Shown: positions 18,222 through 27,087, counted from the first letter of the stretch. The stretch: 64,000 nucleotides of DNA from JAIWNK01 sp964453115 (GCA_964453115.1 CAYVRT010000009.1:1-64000); one strand, 5' to 3'. The notes: generated by a model from the letters alone, not told the origin. Program-made: numbers and translations.

Positions 18222-19484
18222 ATGGAACGCTTTAACCGCATTGGAAAATATCTGCTCATTTTGCTCATTACCCTGCTTCTCTTCAAGGGTGACACCATCC
18301 CCGGCCACAATCAACGCGAGCGAATCGGCTTCTTCACTCGTGCAATCGAGTTTGATTTCGCCAGTTGGACGCTGGATGCTATCGGTCTAAAGTGGACGCA
18401 TGGTGCATTTAATGCTCAGGCTTATCTCTCGCCCGAACAACAGCGCCAAATTGTGCTTGACTATCTACAAGCACAAATAGATTACACCCGCATTGGCTGG
18501 GAAATTGACGCACTCTACTATACGCCAACAGTCTTCGACCCCGATTATGAAGCTCGGGGCCTTTTGCAAGAGCAGGCCCGCCGCCGCGCCCGCCTTCAGC
18601 ACCTGGCCCCACTTTGCGAAGCTGTTCTCCAACAACAAATCACCGACATTCTAAAAGAACAGGGACTGACTCTTGCCGGCCAGCCCATCCCACCACTCCT
18701 CTATCATGTCACCCCGCTCCCATATGGCATGGTCATTTCCCCCCGCGAGGTCATCCGGCAGGATCACTTCATCTCCCTGCAACCCGACCTGCCTCTGGAT
18801 CAAATTACCGCTCTTGAGCAAGCTGTTGAAGCAGACCAAAACGTATCCGCTCTCATCACACCCATTGGCGGCATTGGCGCCTACCCAACCATGGTTGCAA
18901 GCACAAGCCATTTACCCTGGCTACTGGAAACAGTCTCACATGAATGGATTCACAATTACCTGACCCTGCGCCCGCTTGGCTGGAACTATGCCACCTCGCC
19001 CGAATTGCGCACCATGAACGAAACCACAGCCGAAATTGCTGGTACCGAGTTAGGAGAGGCTGTCCTCCTGCGTTACTACCCAGAATTTGCCCCCCCACCC
19101 ACTCCATCTACCCCCACTACCCCAGAACCCGAGCCAGTCCCTGACGAGCCGCCACCATTTGACTTCAACCACGAAATGTACATCACCCGTCTGACTGCTG
19201 ACCAGCTTCTGGCTGAGGGAAAAATTGAGCAAGCGGAAGCCTACATGGAAGAGCGGCGACAATTTCTCTGGGATCACGGGTATGTCATTCGCCGACTGAA
19301 TCAGGCCTATTTTGCCTTTCATGGCGCCTACGCACCCTATGCCGGCAGCGGAGCGCAGGGCAGCGATCCAGTTGGCCCAACTGTCAGCCAATTGCGTCAA
19401 CAATCTCCCAACCTGGCCGACTTCCTCAACAAAATCTCCTGGATGACCTCTTTCACGCAGCTCGAAAAAGCCATTGCGCCCTAA
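18222..19484 (+). CDS. Membrane-anchored putative zinc metallopeptidase (uncharacterised)
   Basis: 420-residue protein starting at MERFNRIG; the frame continues upstream to 18111 but the TATAAT at 18207 argues for the ATG at 18222. One N-terminal membrane span (KYLLILLITLLLFKG) anchors it. HEWIH at 240-244 fits the HExxH zincin motif, and Glu267 in MNETTAEIAG lies 23 residues after the second His, where gluzincins place their third zinc ligand. A Pro-rich spacer (about 290-315) separates this from a helical C-terminal part. I do not recognise a named family; the peptidase role is inferred from the motif. Confidence 0.65.
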   Translation: MERFNRIGKYLLILLITLLLFKGDTIPGHNQRERIGFFTRAIEFDFASWTLDAIGLKWTHGAFNAQAYLSPEQQRQIVLDYLQAQIDYTRIGWEIDALYYTPTVFDPDYEARGLLQEQARRRARLQHLAPLCEAVLQQQITDILKEQGLTLAGQPIPPLLYHVTPLPYGMVISPREVIRQDHFISLQPDLPLDQITALEQAVEADQNVSALITPIGGIGAYPTMVASTSHLPWLLETVSHEWIHNYLTLRPLGWNYATSPELRTMNETTAEIAGTELGEAVLLRYYPEFAPPPTPSTPTTPEPEPVPDEPPPFDFNHEMYITRLTADQLLAEGKIEQAEAYMEERRQFLWDHGYVIRRLNQAYFAFHGAYAPYAGSGAQGSDPVGPTVSQLRQQSPNLADFLNKISWMTSFTQLEKAIAP

Positions 19485-19873
19485 TCGCCAAAATCATCTC
19501 CGCCGCCACCCAATTCGCTACCCAAATCAGGAATGTCGCGCTCAATATCCTCAGGTGTTTGACCGCGCTCCAAGCGTCCCACCACCTCATCAAACGTTGC
19601 GCCCATATCATCGCCAGTCTCGCGGCTTAATTCCCGCATCATTTGCCCCAATTTGCGCGGGTTGTGCTCCAGGTCTTCCATATTTGCCGGGTCAGCCAGC
19701 GATTCCATCCGGCGCTCTGCCGATTGCGCCACTCGCACCGCACCAATTCGCCGCTGCACCCGATCGCTACCACAATGACGGCAAGTCACCGTGAGCGTCC
19801 CATATTCAGCATACGTCATAAACACATCAAAGCGCCGCCGACAGTTCAAACAGCGATAATCATAATAAGGCAT
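19481..19873 (-). CDS. FmdB-type zinc ribbon protein with acidic tail
   Basis: 130 residues. The N-terminal zinc ribbon MPYYDYRCLNC with a second knuckle CRHCGSDR makes it an FmdB-family protein, a group named from a putative regulator of formamidase genes but with unproven function. The remainder is an acidic, charged tail ending in a Gly/Asp-rich stretch. It overlaps the 3' end of the convergent protease gene by exactly 4 bp (CTAA). A second FmdB paralogue with a different tail is at 57608. Confidence 0.85.
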   Translation of the reverse strand: MPYYDYRCLNCRRRFDVFMTYAEYGTLTVTCRHCGSDRVQRRIGAVRVAQSAERRMESLADPANMEDLEHNPRKLGQMMRELSRETGDDMGATFDEVVGRLERGQTPEDIERDIPDLGSELGGGGDDFGD

Positions 19874-19922
19874 AACACCACCTCCACAAAAGTTTTACGC
19901 AACGTTTTCAGCATATTCGTAT

Positions 19923-19928
19923 TATAAT
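19923..19928 (+). promoter_or_regulatory. Candidate -10 element of gmk
   Basis: TATAAT lies in the divergent region between the FmdB gene and gmk, about 40 bp before the gmk ATG. Because ATTATAAT is nearly palindromic it could also serve the divergent gene. Confidence 0.35.
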
Positions 19929-19966
19929 CAACCCATGTAAGAAATTTATTAAAGGCTTTGCTGTTT

Positions 19967-20593
19967 ATGAATTCCGACACTCTCTCTTTTGACCTCTATC
20001 ATCCTCGTCCCCTCCTTGTTGTCATCTCCGGCCCTTCGGGGGTGGGAAAAGACTCAGTCCTGATGGCACTAAAAAAGCGCCATTCCCCATTACACTTTGT
20101 TGTCACCGCCACAACACGCCCCCCGCGTCCCGATGAAAAAGATGGAGTAGATTATTTCTTTGTCTCGCTGGAAGAATTTGAACGCATGATCGCTGAAGAT
20201 GAATTGCTTGAATACGCGGTTGTTTACAATCAATACAAAGGCATTCCCAAAGCGCAAATCCGCACAGCCTTTGAAAGCGGTAAAGATGTCATCCTGCGTG
20301 TAGATGTGCAAGGCGCCACGCGTCTGCGCACCCTCTATCCCGAGGCTGTGCTAATCTTCCTCATCCCCACCAGCCAGCAAGAATGGCTTGAACGCCTGGA
20401 ACACCGCAATACCGAAACGCCAGAAAATCTTTACTTACGTTTACAAACTGCCCGGCACGAATTGGATTGCCTCTCCATTTTTGATTACATTGTTCTTAAC
20501 GCCCACGACCAGCTCGAACAAGCAGTGGATACCATTAGCGACATCATCAATGCCGAGCATCACCGAGTTTGCCACCGCCAAATTCAGGTCTAA
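19967..20593 (+). CDS. gmk: Guanylate kinase
   Basis: Phosphorylates GMP to GDP. P-loop SGPSGVGKD, the GMP-binding segment TTRPPRPDEKDGVDYFFV and the lid region HRNTETPENLYLRLQ are all present. The length (208 aa from the ATG at 19967, preceded by AAAGG) matches bacterial Gmk. A TTG at 19958 would be too close to that purine stretch. The rhomboid gene starts 2 bp after its stop. Confidence 0.95.
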   Translation: MNSDTLSFDLYHPRPLLVVISGPSGVGKDSVLMALKKRHSPLHFVVTATTRPPRPDEKDGVDYFFVSLEEFERMIAEDELLEYAVVYNQYKGIPKAQIRTAFESGKDVILRVDVQGATRLRTLYPEAVLIFLIPTSQQEWLERLEHRNTETPENLYLRLQTARHELDCLSIFDYIVLNAHDQLEQAVDTISDIINAEHHRVCHRQIQV

Positions 20594-20595
20594 TT

Positions 20596-21351
20596 ATGAT
20601 GAACCCCACCCCACCCCCATCCACCACGCCCATCCCACCGCGCGTCTTCTGGCATCTGCGCGCCCGCGTCCCAATCGTTACAATTGGCATGATCCTCATC
20701 TGCGTGTTGCTATACCTGGGACAACTCGCCTCGCAACTACTCAGCGGAAGCGATATTCTTGCCCTCTACGGCGCAAAAATCAATGTCTTGATTATTGAGG
20801 GCCAAATCTGGCGGCTGATTACCCCAATGTTCCTGCACGGCAGCCTGACTCATATCGCTTTCAACATGTATGCACTCTACAGCATCGGAAATGAACTGGA
20901 AAAGCATTATGGACACCTGCGCTACGCCATGTTGCTATTCATTGGCGGGCTGGCAGGCAATGTCTTCTCTTTTCTTTTCACAGTCGCTCCATCCTATGGC
21001 GCTTCAACCGCTGTCTTTGGCCTGGTTGCTGCCGAAGGAATGTTCATCTTCCAAAACCGTCGCCTCTTCCGCAACCCACTGGGGATGATCATGAACACGC
21101 TGACCATCGTTGCCATCAACCTCTTCATTGGCCTATCCTCTTCAGGCATTGATAACTGGGGACATCTCGGTGGGCTGCTAGGTGGTTTTATGTTTGCTGC
21201 CTTCGGTGGCACCATCATGCAACCAGAAACGCGGCTGGATGGCTATCATCTCGTCAATCGCATCCCCGAAAGCCGAGCCTGGATTGTTGCCCTGCTCATT
21301 GCTGTTTGCTTTTTCTTCCTCGCTTTTGCCAAAATCTTCGGCTATCTCTAA
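20596..21351 (+). CDS. Rhomboid family intramembrane serine protease
   Basis: 251-residue membrane protein with six predicted spans. The catalytic dyad is Ser137 in YGASTAVFG and His190 in NWGHLGGLLGG; the usual GASGAxFG here reads GAST, a tolerated variant. The L1 loop WRLITPMFLHGSLTHIAFNM is the family signature, including the WR motif. A Pro-rich N-terminus precedes the first span. Start chosen at the first of two consecutive ATGs, 2 bp after gmk. Substrates unknown. Confidence 0.92.
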   Translation: MMNPTPPPSTTPIPPRVFWHLRARVPIVTIGMILICVLLYLGQLASQLLSGSDILALYGAKINVLIIEGQIWRLITPMFLHGSLTHIAFNMYALYSIGNELEKHYGHLRYAMLLFIGGLAGNVFSFLFTVAPSYGASTAVFGLVAAEGMFIFQNRRLFRNPLGMIMNTLTIVAINLFIGLSSSGIDNWGHLGGLLGGFMFAAFGGTIMQPETRLDGYHLVNRIPESRAWIVALLIAVCFFFLAFAKIFGYL

Positions 21352-21385
21352 TTCGCCGTTCGACATTTTCACCAGGAGGTGAACC

Positions 21386-23023
21386 ATGCAAAGCGTCATT
21401 GAGCTGCTACGCGAAAATCCGCTCCTGTTGCTCTTCCTTGTTGCAGCCATTGGTTATCCATTAGGACAAATCAAAATCGGCGGCACGCGTCTGGGCGTGG
21501 CCGCCGTCTTGTTTGTTGGCCTGGCAATCGGCGCCCTCGACCCCAACCTCAAATTGCCGGAAGTCCTCTATCAATTCGGCCTGGTGCTGTTCGTCTATTG
21601 CATCGGCCTTAGCAGCGGTTCTGTCTTCTTCAGTTCACTCAAACGCCAGGGGTTGAAAGATAACCTGCTTGTCTTCATCGCACTGCTATTGGCGGGGGTG
21701 CTCACCGCTGCCACTCATCTGCTATTCAAGATTCAAGCACCATTGGCCGCCGGGATATTTGCAGGCAGCCTCACCAACACGCCCGCTCTAGCAGGAGCAA
21801 TCGAACACATCAAAGCCGCATTTCCCGGCAACGATGCCATCCTTTCCGATCCAGTTATTGCCTATTCTCTCACCTACCCAATGGGTGTTTTGGGTATGAT
21901 CTTAACCATTTACATCCTGCAACGCGTTTGGAAAGTGAATTACAGCGCTGAAGCACAACAGGCTCGCGAATTTGGCCCAATGAATGAGCCGCTCTTCAGC
22001 CAAACCTTGCGCATCACCCAACCTACCGCCCTGACCGTTGCCGAATTCATCCACGCCAACGATCTCAACCTCATCTTTGGTCGCCGTAAGCGCGCCGGCA
22101 ACGTTGAAATTGCACGCGGCGATACCAGTCTTTGGCCCGACGATCTGGTCAGCATGGTTGGGTCGCGCGAGGATCTGCAAACTGCCCAACAATTGCTTGG
22201 CGAACTCAGCACTGAGCGCATCGAATTTGACCTCAATCAATACGACAAACGCCGTCTCTTCGTTTCCAATTCACAAATTGTTGGCCGCCGCCTGCGCGAG
22301 CTTAACCTGCTCGAACGCTATGGCGCCATCGTCACCCGTTTGCGGCGCGGCGACCTGGAAATCCTCCCTCACGGCAATACCACGCTCACACTTGGCGATC
22401 AGGTACGCATCGTAGCCCCGCACGAAAATCTGGATGCTGTTGTGCGCCTGTTTGGTGATTCCTATCGCGGCGTAAGCGAAATTGACATTCTCACCTTCAG
22501 CTTTGGCCTGGCCATCGGCATCCTGCTCGGCATGTTGCCCATCCCTCTCCCTGGCGGCGTGACGATCAAATTGGGGATGGCCGGCGGGCCACTTCTGGTT
22601 TCGCTCATTCTGGGCGCGCTGGGACGCACCGGCCCCATCATCTGGCACATTCCCTATAGTGCCAACCTCAGCCTGCGCCAAATTGGCCTGGTCATCTTCC
22701 TGGCTGGCATTGGCACCCGATCCGGCTATGCCTTCATCTCCACCTTCTCGCAGGGTAATGGTCCGCTCATCTTTCTCAGCGGCGCGCTCATCACCTGTCT
22801 GACCGCCTTTTTCACCCTGTGGGCTGGCTACCGTTTGCTGCACATCCCAATGGGCATTCTAACCGGCATCCTGGCTGGCCTGCAAACGCAGCCTGCCGTT
22901 TTAGGCTTTGCCCAGGAGCAGGCCCGCAATGAGATGCCCAATATCGGCTATGCAACCGTCTATCCAATTGCCATGATTGTGAAAATCATTCTGGCCCAAG
23001 TTTTGCTCATCCTCTTCCTGTAA
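21386..23023 (+). CDS. AspT/YidE-type membrane exchanger with two RCK_C domains
   Basis: 545 residues: an N-terminal block of about five membrane spans, two cytoplasmic TrkA-C (RCK_C) ligand-binding domains (about 185-365) and a second block of about five spans related to the first, containing GPIIWHIPYSANLSLRQIGL. This is the architecture of the aspartate:alanine antiporter family and of the YidE/YbjL proteins; the transported substrate is not inferable. A strong AGGAGGTGA ribosome-binding site precedes the ATG. The desaturase follows 1 bp later, so they share a transcript. Confidence 0.92.
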   Translation: MQSVIELLRENPLLLLFLVAAIGYPLGQIKIGGTRLGVAAVLFVGLAIGALDPNLKLPEVLYQFGLVLFVYCIGLSSGSVFFSSLKRQGLKDNLLVFIALLLAGVLTAATHLLFKIQAPLAAGIFAGSLTNTPALAGAIEHIKAAFPGNDAILSDPVIAYSLTYPMGVLGMILTIYILQRVWKVNYSAEAQQAREFGPMNEPLFSQTLRITQPTALTVAEFIHANDLNLIFGRRKRAGNVEIARGDTSLWPDDLVSMVGSREDLQTAQQLLGELSTERIEFDLNQYDKRRLFVSNSQIVGRRLRELNLLERYGAIVTRLRRGDLEILPHGNTTLTLGDQVRIVAPHENLDAVVRLFGDSYRGVSEIDILTFSFGLAIGILLGMLPIPLPGGVTIKLGMAGGPLLVSLILGALGRTGPIIWHIPYSANLSLRQIGLVIFLAGIGTRSGYAFISTFSQGNGPLIFLSGALITCLTAFFTLWAGYRLLHIPMGILTGILAGLQTQPAVLGFAQEQARNEMPNIGYATVYPIAMIVKIILAQVLLILFL

Positions 23024-23024
23024 C

Positions 23025-24029
23025 ATGAAAACAATGACTCTTCCCCTGCCATCCCCGCGCGAACTGCGCACCGAGTTGGATCCCTACGCCCGCCCTGATG
23101 CGCAACGAGCCGTGCGCCAATTGCTGGTTACCCTGGGTCTATACATCCTTGGCTGGGCAGCAATGTATGCCTCGCTTTCCATCCACTATGCCCTGACCCT
23201 GCTGCTCGCTATCCCCACCGCCGGGCTGCTAGTGCGTATCTTCATCTTCTTTCACGATTGCGGCCACAACTCATTCCTGCCTTCAAAAAACGCCAACAAA
23301 CAGCTTGGTTTCTGGCTGGGGGTATTGGTCTTTACCCCCGGTGAGCAATGGTGGCATGCCCATGCCATTCATCATGCCACAAGCAGCAACCTGGAAAAAC
23401 GCGGCATTGGTGATGTGGAGACCAAAACCGTTACTGAATATCAGGCCCTCTCCCCCTTGCAGCGTCTTGGTTACCGTCTTTTTCGCTTTCCAGCCATCAT
23501 GTTCCTCCTTGGTCCCATCTGGATGTTTCTGATCCAACACCGCTTTCCCATTCCTAAATTTGGAAAGAAGCAAACCCTCAGCATCATCTGGACAAACCTT
23601 GCCATCCTGGGGCTTGCCACTTTGCTCAGCCTGCTATTGGGCTTCTGGAACTACATCCTGATCCAGTTCCCCATCATCTGGATGGCCGGCGCAGCAGGCA
23701 TCTGGCTGTTTTTCATTCAACACCAGTTTCCCACCGTCTATTGGGCAAATGACAACGAATGGGATTACACCGCCTCGGCCCTCTTGGGTGCATCATACTA
23801 TCGTCTGCCTGCTTTTCTGCAATGGTTCAGCGGCAACATCGGCTTTCACCAAATCCATCACCTCAACCCACGCATTCCCAACTACAATCTGGCGGCTGCC
23901 TATCAAAACAGCCCCCTCATCCAGCAGAACACCATTGTCATCAAGATCCGTCAAAGCCTATCGTATGCCCGTTTATCGCTCTATGACGAAACTGAAAAAC
24001 GCATGATCAGTTTCGCAGACCTGCGTTGA
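23025..24029 (+). CDS. Membrane fatty acid desaturase (DesA/omega-6 type)
   Basis: 334-residue diiron enzyme that puts double bonds into acyl chains of membrane lipids. The three histidine boxes are HDCGH (77-81), HAIHH (113-117) and HQIHH (275-279), with four membrane spans arranged between them. The box spacing matches the acyl-lipid desaturase group rather than the delta-9 acyl-CoA type. Co-transcribed with the preceding transporter and ended by a strong terminator at 24061. Oxygen dependence suggests the organism meets oxygen at least at times. Confidence 0.93.
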   Translation: MKTMTLPLPSPRELRTELDPYARPDAQRAVRQLLVTLGLYILGWAAMYASLSIHYALTLLLAIPTAGLLVRIFIFFHDCGHNSFLPSKNANKQLGFWLGVLVFTPGEQWWHAHAIHHATSSNLEKRGIGDVETKTVTEYQALSPLQRLGYRLFRFPAIMFLLGPIWMFLIQHRFPIPKFGKKQTLSIIWTNLAILGLATLLSLLLGFWNYILIQFPIIWMAGAAGIWLFFIQHQFPTVYWANDNEWDYTASALLGASYYRLPAFLQWFSGNIGFHQIHHLNPRIPNYNLAAAYQNSPLIQQNTIVIKIRQSLSYARLSLYDETEKRMISFADLR

Positions 24030-24060
24030 AGCGCCCGCCCCGTTATAACGCCCCCATCCA

Positions 24061-24092
24061 CTGCCCGGCAACCATGCGCCGGGCAGTTTTTC
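24061..24092 (+). terminator. Rho-independent terminator after the desaturase gene
   Basis: Stem CTGCCCGGC (24061-24069) with GCCGGGCAG (24078-24086), 8-nt loop, followed by TTTTTC. It separates the gmk-desaturase run from the sulfur island. Confidence 0.9.
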
Positions 24093-24148
24093 ATCCCCAA
24101 TCCAAAACGTGACATTCATCACTTGCCCAAAACCGCGAAATAACTTAC

Positions 24149-24187
24149 TATATCAACAGATTACTTGATATAACAAGATATAACAAC
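24149..24187 (+). promoter_or_regulatory. Operator-like inverted and direct repeats upstream of the PocR regulator
   Basis: TATATCAA (24149-24156) and TTGATATA (24165-24172) form a perfect 8-bp inverted repeat with an 8-bp spacer. Overlapping it, the 10-mer GATATAACAA occurs twice in tandem (24168-24177 and 24178-24187), ending one base before the ATG. The arrangement suggests binding by a dimeric regulator, most simply the product of the next gene. Confidence 0.6.
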
Positions 24188-24188
24188 C

Positions 24189-24944
24189 ATGGATGATTTA
24201 CTCACCACTCGACAGGTTCAAGAACGCCTCAAAGTTGACCGCATCACCATCTACCGCATGGTGCAGGATGGGCGTTTAAAAGGTGTCAAGATTGGTCAGC
24301 AATGGCGCTTCCCCAGCCAGGAGGTCGAACGCCTGCTCAGCGGAGGGATCCCCTCCCTGCCAGTTGCGACCGAACTACCCGGCAGCGCTCCACAGCCGAT
24401 GCCCATTCACTGCATTCAAACCATTCAAAACCTATTCAGCGACATTGCCCAAATAGGCGCAATCGTTCTTGATCCGCAGGGCAACCCGCTCACCGAACCA
24501 ACCCCACCCTGTTCGCTGTGTCCCCTGCTCCTTTCTTCATCCACCGGTCAGGAAGCCTGTCACACCACCTGGCGCGCTGCGGCCCAAAACCCATCACAAA
24601 CCATCACCTGCCATGCCGGTCTCAATTATCACAGCGCCCCCATCCACGAAAACGGTCAAGTCGTTGCCGTTTTTCTGGTCGGACAGGTACACTTCCAAAA
24701 GCCAAATACCCACGAGGCCGGCAATCGCATCCAACGTCTGATTGCCTTGCACAACGTCAGCGCCCGCACCCTGATTGACGCCGCAGAAGCTGTGCCAGTT
24801 CTTGATCAAGCACAGCAACCGCTCATTGCCAGCTGGCCGGTCAAGGCAGCCGCGGCCATTGAAGCCATCCTACACGAACGCGCTGGCTTGGTTGAACGGC
24901 TACAACGCATTGCCCAAATGTCCCGCCTGGAAATCCAGGCCTGA
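24189..24944 (+). CDS. Excisionase-type HTH regulator with PocR sensory domain
   Basis: 251 residues. The first 55 are a MerR/excisionase-like winged helix (LTTRQVQERLKVDRITIYRM, then KIGQQWRFP). Residues about 75-190 form a PocR domain, with Cys residues in PCSLCPLLLS, EACHTTW and TCHAGLNYH positioned to bind a small molecule or metal; PocR domains sense small hydrocarbon derivatives in propanediol regulators. It precedes by 21 bp a run of sulfur-transfer genes and most likely controls them, with autoregulation through the repeats at 24149. The ATG at 24189 has no Shine-Dalgarno sequence. Confidence 0.85.
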   Translation: MDDLLTTRQVQERLKVDRITIYRMVQDGRLKGVKIGQQWRFPSQEVERLLSGGIPSLPVATELPGSAPQPMPIHCIQTIQNLFSDIAQIGAIVLDPQGNPLTEPTPPCSLCPLLLSSSTGQEACHTTWRAAAQNPSQTITCHAGLNYHSAPIHENGQVVAVFLVGQVHFQKPNTHEAGNRIQRLIALHNVSARTLIDAAEAVPVLDQAQQPLIASWPVKAAAAIEAILHERAGLVERLQRIAQMSRLEIQA

Positions 24945-24965
24945 ATTTCTTCCAAGGAGAACGGC

Positions 24966-26201
24966 ATGAAAACTTTTTTGATTTTAGGTGCAGGCACAGC
25001 CGGCACCATGATCGCAAAAAAAATGTCCAACAAACTCGACCCACAGCAATGGAAAATTATCCTTGTAGACCGAGACGAGCAACATTATTACCAACCCGGT
25101 TTTCTCTTCCTGCCCTTTGGTTCGTACAAACCGCAAGATGTTGTCCAACCCAAGCGCCGCTACATCCCCAAGAGCGTTGAATTCATTCTAGCCGATATTG
25201 AACGCATCGAGCCAGAGTCCAACCGCGTTTTGCTGAGCGGCGGCAAGCCCCCCATCTCGTATGAATACCTGGTCATTGCCACTGGCTGCGACATCCGCCC
25301 CTCCGAAACCGAAGGCATGTTCGATGGCGGCGGCTGGCGCAAAAACATCTTTGATTTCTACACATACGAAGGCGCACTTGCTCTCGGTAAATTTTTGGAA
25401 AAATGGCCCGGCGGTCGTCTGGTTGTCAATGTCGCCGAAATGCCAATCAAATGCCCTGTCGCACCGCTTGAATTCCTCTTCCTGGCAGATGATTTCTTCA
25501 CCCGGCGCGGCATTCGCAACAAAGTCGAACTCGTTTACGCCACCCCACTCTCTGGCGCCTTCACCAAACCCAAATCCTCTGCTATGCTGGGCAACCTGTT
25601 GGAAAAGAAACACATTCACATCGAACCCGATTTCGCCATCAGCGATGTAGATAGCAGCGCCAATGCCATCCATTCATACGATGGACGCGAAATTCCCTTC
25701 GACCTGTTCGTCACCGTCCCCGTCAATGGTGGCGCAGAATTTATTGGCCGCTCTGGCATGGGCAATGACCTCGATTTTGTTCCAACCGATAAATTCACCC
25801 TCCAATCCAAAAAATGGCCCAATATCTGGGTCATGGGGGATGCCAACGACATCCCAGCCTCAAAAGCTGGTGCTGTTGTTCACTTCCAGTTGGAAGTTGT
25901 CGTTGAAAATATCCTTGCCCACATGGCCGGGCACGAGATGCACGCCCACTTTGATGGCCACGCCTCATGCTACATTGAAACCGGCTTCAACAAAGCTCTG
26001 TTGATTGACTTCAATTATGACACCGAGCCACTACCCGGTGCCTATCCCGTACCCGGCATTGGTCCATTTTCGCTGCTGCGCGAATCCACCATCAACCACT
26101 GGGGCAAACTTGGCTTCCGATACATGTACTGGAACCTGATGCTGCGCGGCCTGCCAATGCCTGTCCCCGATAAGTTTAGCATGGCCGGTAAACAGGCCTG
26201 A
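24966..26201 (+). CDS. Sulfide:quinone oxidoreductase-like FAD flavoprotein
   Basis: 411 residues. N-terminal FAD-binding GAGTAGT motif and second dinucleotide signature ATGCD; VMGDAND is the C-terminal FAD-binding motif. Only three cysteines exist, Cys108, Cys163 (in IKCPVAPLEF) and Cys335, positions that match the three catalytic cysteines of sulfide:quinone oxidoreductases, so oxidation of sulfide to sulfane sulfur at the membrane quinone pool is the likely reaction. The genes downstream encode sulfur carriers that could receive its product. Start supported by AAGGAGAACGGC before the ATG. Confidence 0.85.
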   Translation: MKTFLILGAGTAGTMIAKKMSNKLDPQQWKIILVDRDEQHYYQPGFLFLPFGSYKPQDVVQPKRRYIPKSVEFILADIERIEPESNRVLLSGGKPPISYEYLVIATGCDIRPSETEGMFDGGGWRKNIFDFYTYEGALALGKFLEKWPGGRLVVNVAEMPIKCPVAPLEFLFLADDFFTRRGIRNKVELVYATPLSGAFTKPKSSAMLGNLLEKKHIHIEPDFAISDVDSSANAIHSYDGREIPFDLFVTVPVNGGAEFIGRSGMGNDLDFVPTDKFTLQSKKWPNIWVMGDANDIPASKAGAVVHFQLEVVVENILAHMAGHEMHAHFDGHASCYIETGFNKALLIDFNYDTEPLPGAYPVPGIGPFSLLRESTINHWGKLGFRYMYWNLMLRGLPMPVPDKFSMAGKQA

Positions 26202-26235
26202 ATCCATTCCCCTATTTTCAAAAGGAGTAACTACC

Positions 26236-26544
26236 ATGTCCGAAGAAATTCTTGCCAATATCGCTTTCGATGCCGACGGTTTTATGACCGATTCAAGCGC
26301 CTGGACGCCCGACATTGCTCGCGCCCTGGCCGCCCGTGAAGGCATTGAACTGACCGAGCGCCATTGGGTCGTCCTCAACTACGCCCGTGCCGAGTTCAAA
26401 TCCAAGGGTGATGCCCCCACCTTGCGTAATATCACCAAAAACACCGATGTCAGCACCAAAGAACTATATGCGCTCTTTCCCGGCGGGCCAGGCAAGTTGG
26501 CCGCCAAAATCGCAGGGCTAAAGAAGCCCACTGGCTGCATCTAA
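26236..26544 (+). CDS. DsrC/TusE family sulfur carrier with a single C-terminal cysteine
   Basis: 102-residue protein with the DsrC fold signature (WTPDIARALAAREGIELTERHW). It ends KKPTGCI, placing the reactive cysteine next to last as in all DsrC/TusE proteins. The second redox cysteine about ten residues earlier, needed by DsrC in dissimilatory sulfite reduction, is replaced (KLAAKIAG), so it resembles TusE-like carriers that pass sulfur by persulfide transfer. RBS AAAGGAG. Flanked by an SQR-like enzyme and DsrE2. Confidence 0.9.
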   Translation: MSEEILANIAFDADGFMTDSSAWTPDIARALAAREGIELTERHWVVLNYARAEFKSKGDAPTLRNITKNTDVSTKELYALFPGGPGKLAAKIAGLKKPTGCI

Positions 26545-26572
26545 TTTTCCTCCCCAGAAAAAAGGACCCACC

Positions 26573-27067
26573 ATGATCCCGCCCAATGTGATTCAAAAAG
26601 ACATTCGCAAACTATCCATCATCGCCTCCAAAGGCTCGCTGGATATGGCCTATCCACCACTCATCCTTGCCAATGCCGCCCGCATGACCGGCATTGAAAC
26701 GCACGTTTTCTTCACTTTTTGGGGGTTGGATATTATCACCAAGAAAAAGATGAATCGGCTGACAATTGCCACGGTCGGCAACCCTTCCATGCACCCCTGG
26801 TTCCATATCCCCACCTGGCTCGGCGCCATTCCTGGCATGTCGGCATTGGCAAGCTGGATGATGAACCGCGAAATTGCGAAACTTGATTTCCCGCCTGTTG
26901 GCGAATTTGTTGAGATGATCCGAGACGCCGGGGCTAATATCTATGCCTGCAAAATGTCGGTAGACATGATGAAACTCAAACCCGAAGATTTTGTTGAAGG
27001 TACCCAAATCCTCGGCGCAATGGAGTTCATGGATATTTCAGAGGGCGCACAATTGCTCTTCGTCTAA
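26573..27067 (+). CDS. DsrE2-type sulfurtransferase
   Basis: 164-residue DsrE/DsrF-like protein of the DsrE2 group, recognisable from KLSIIASKGSLDMAYPPLILA, the hydrophobic hairpin around GAIPGMSALASWMM and the reactive cysteine in IYACKMSVDMM. DsrE2 proteins bind and shuttle sulfane sulfur, often at the membrane, with TusA or DsrC partners. It is the last gene of the sulfur island; a strong terminator follows 20 bp later. Confidence 0.9.
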   Translation: MIPPNVIQKDIRKLSIIASKGSLDMAYPPLILANAARMTGIETHVFFTFWGLDIITKKKMNRLTIATVGNPSMHPWFHIPTWLGAIPGMSALASWMMNREIAKLDFPPVGEFVEMIRDAGANIYACKMSVDMMKLKPEDFVEGTQILGAMEFMDISEGAQLLFV

Positions 27068-27087
27068 AATCCCGCCGATGAAAGATA

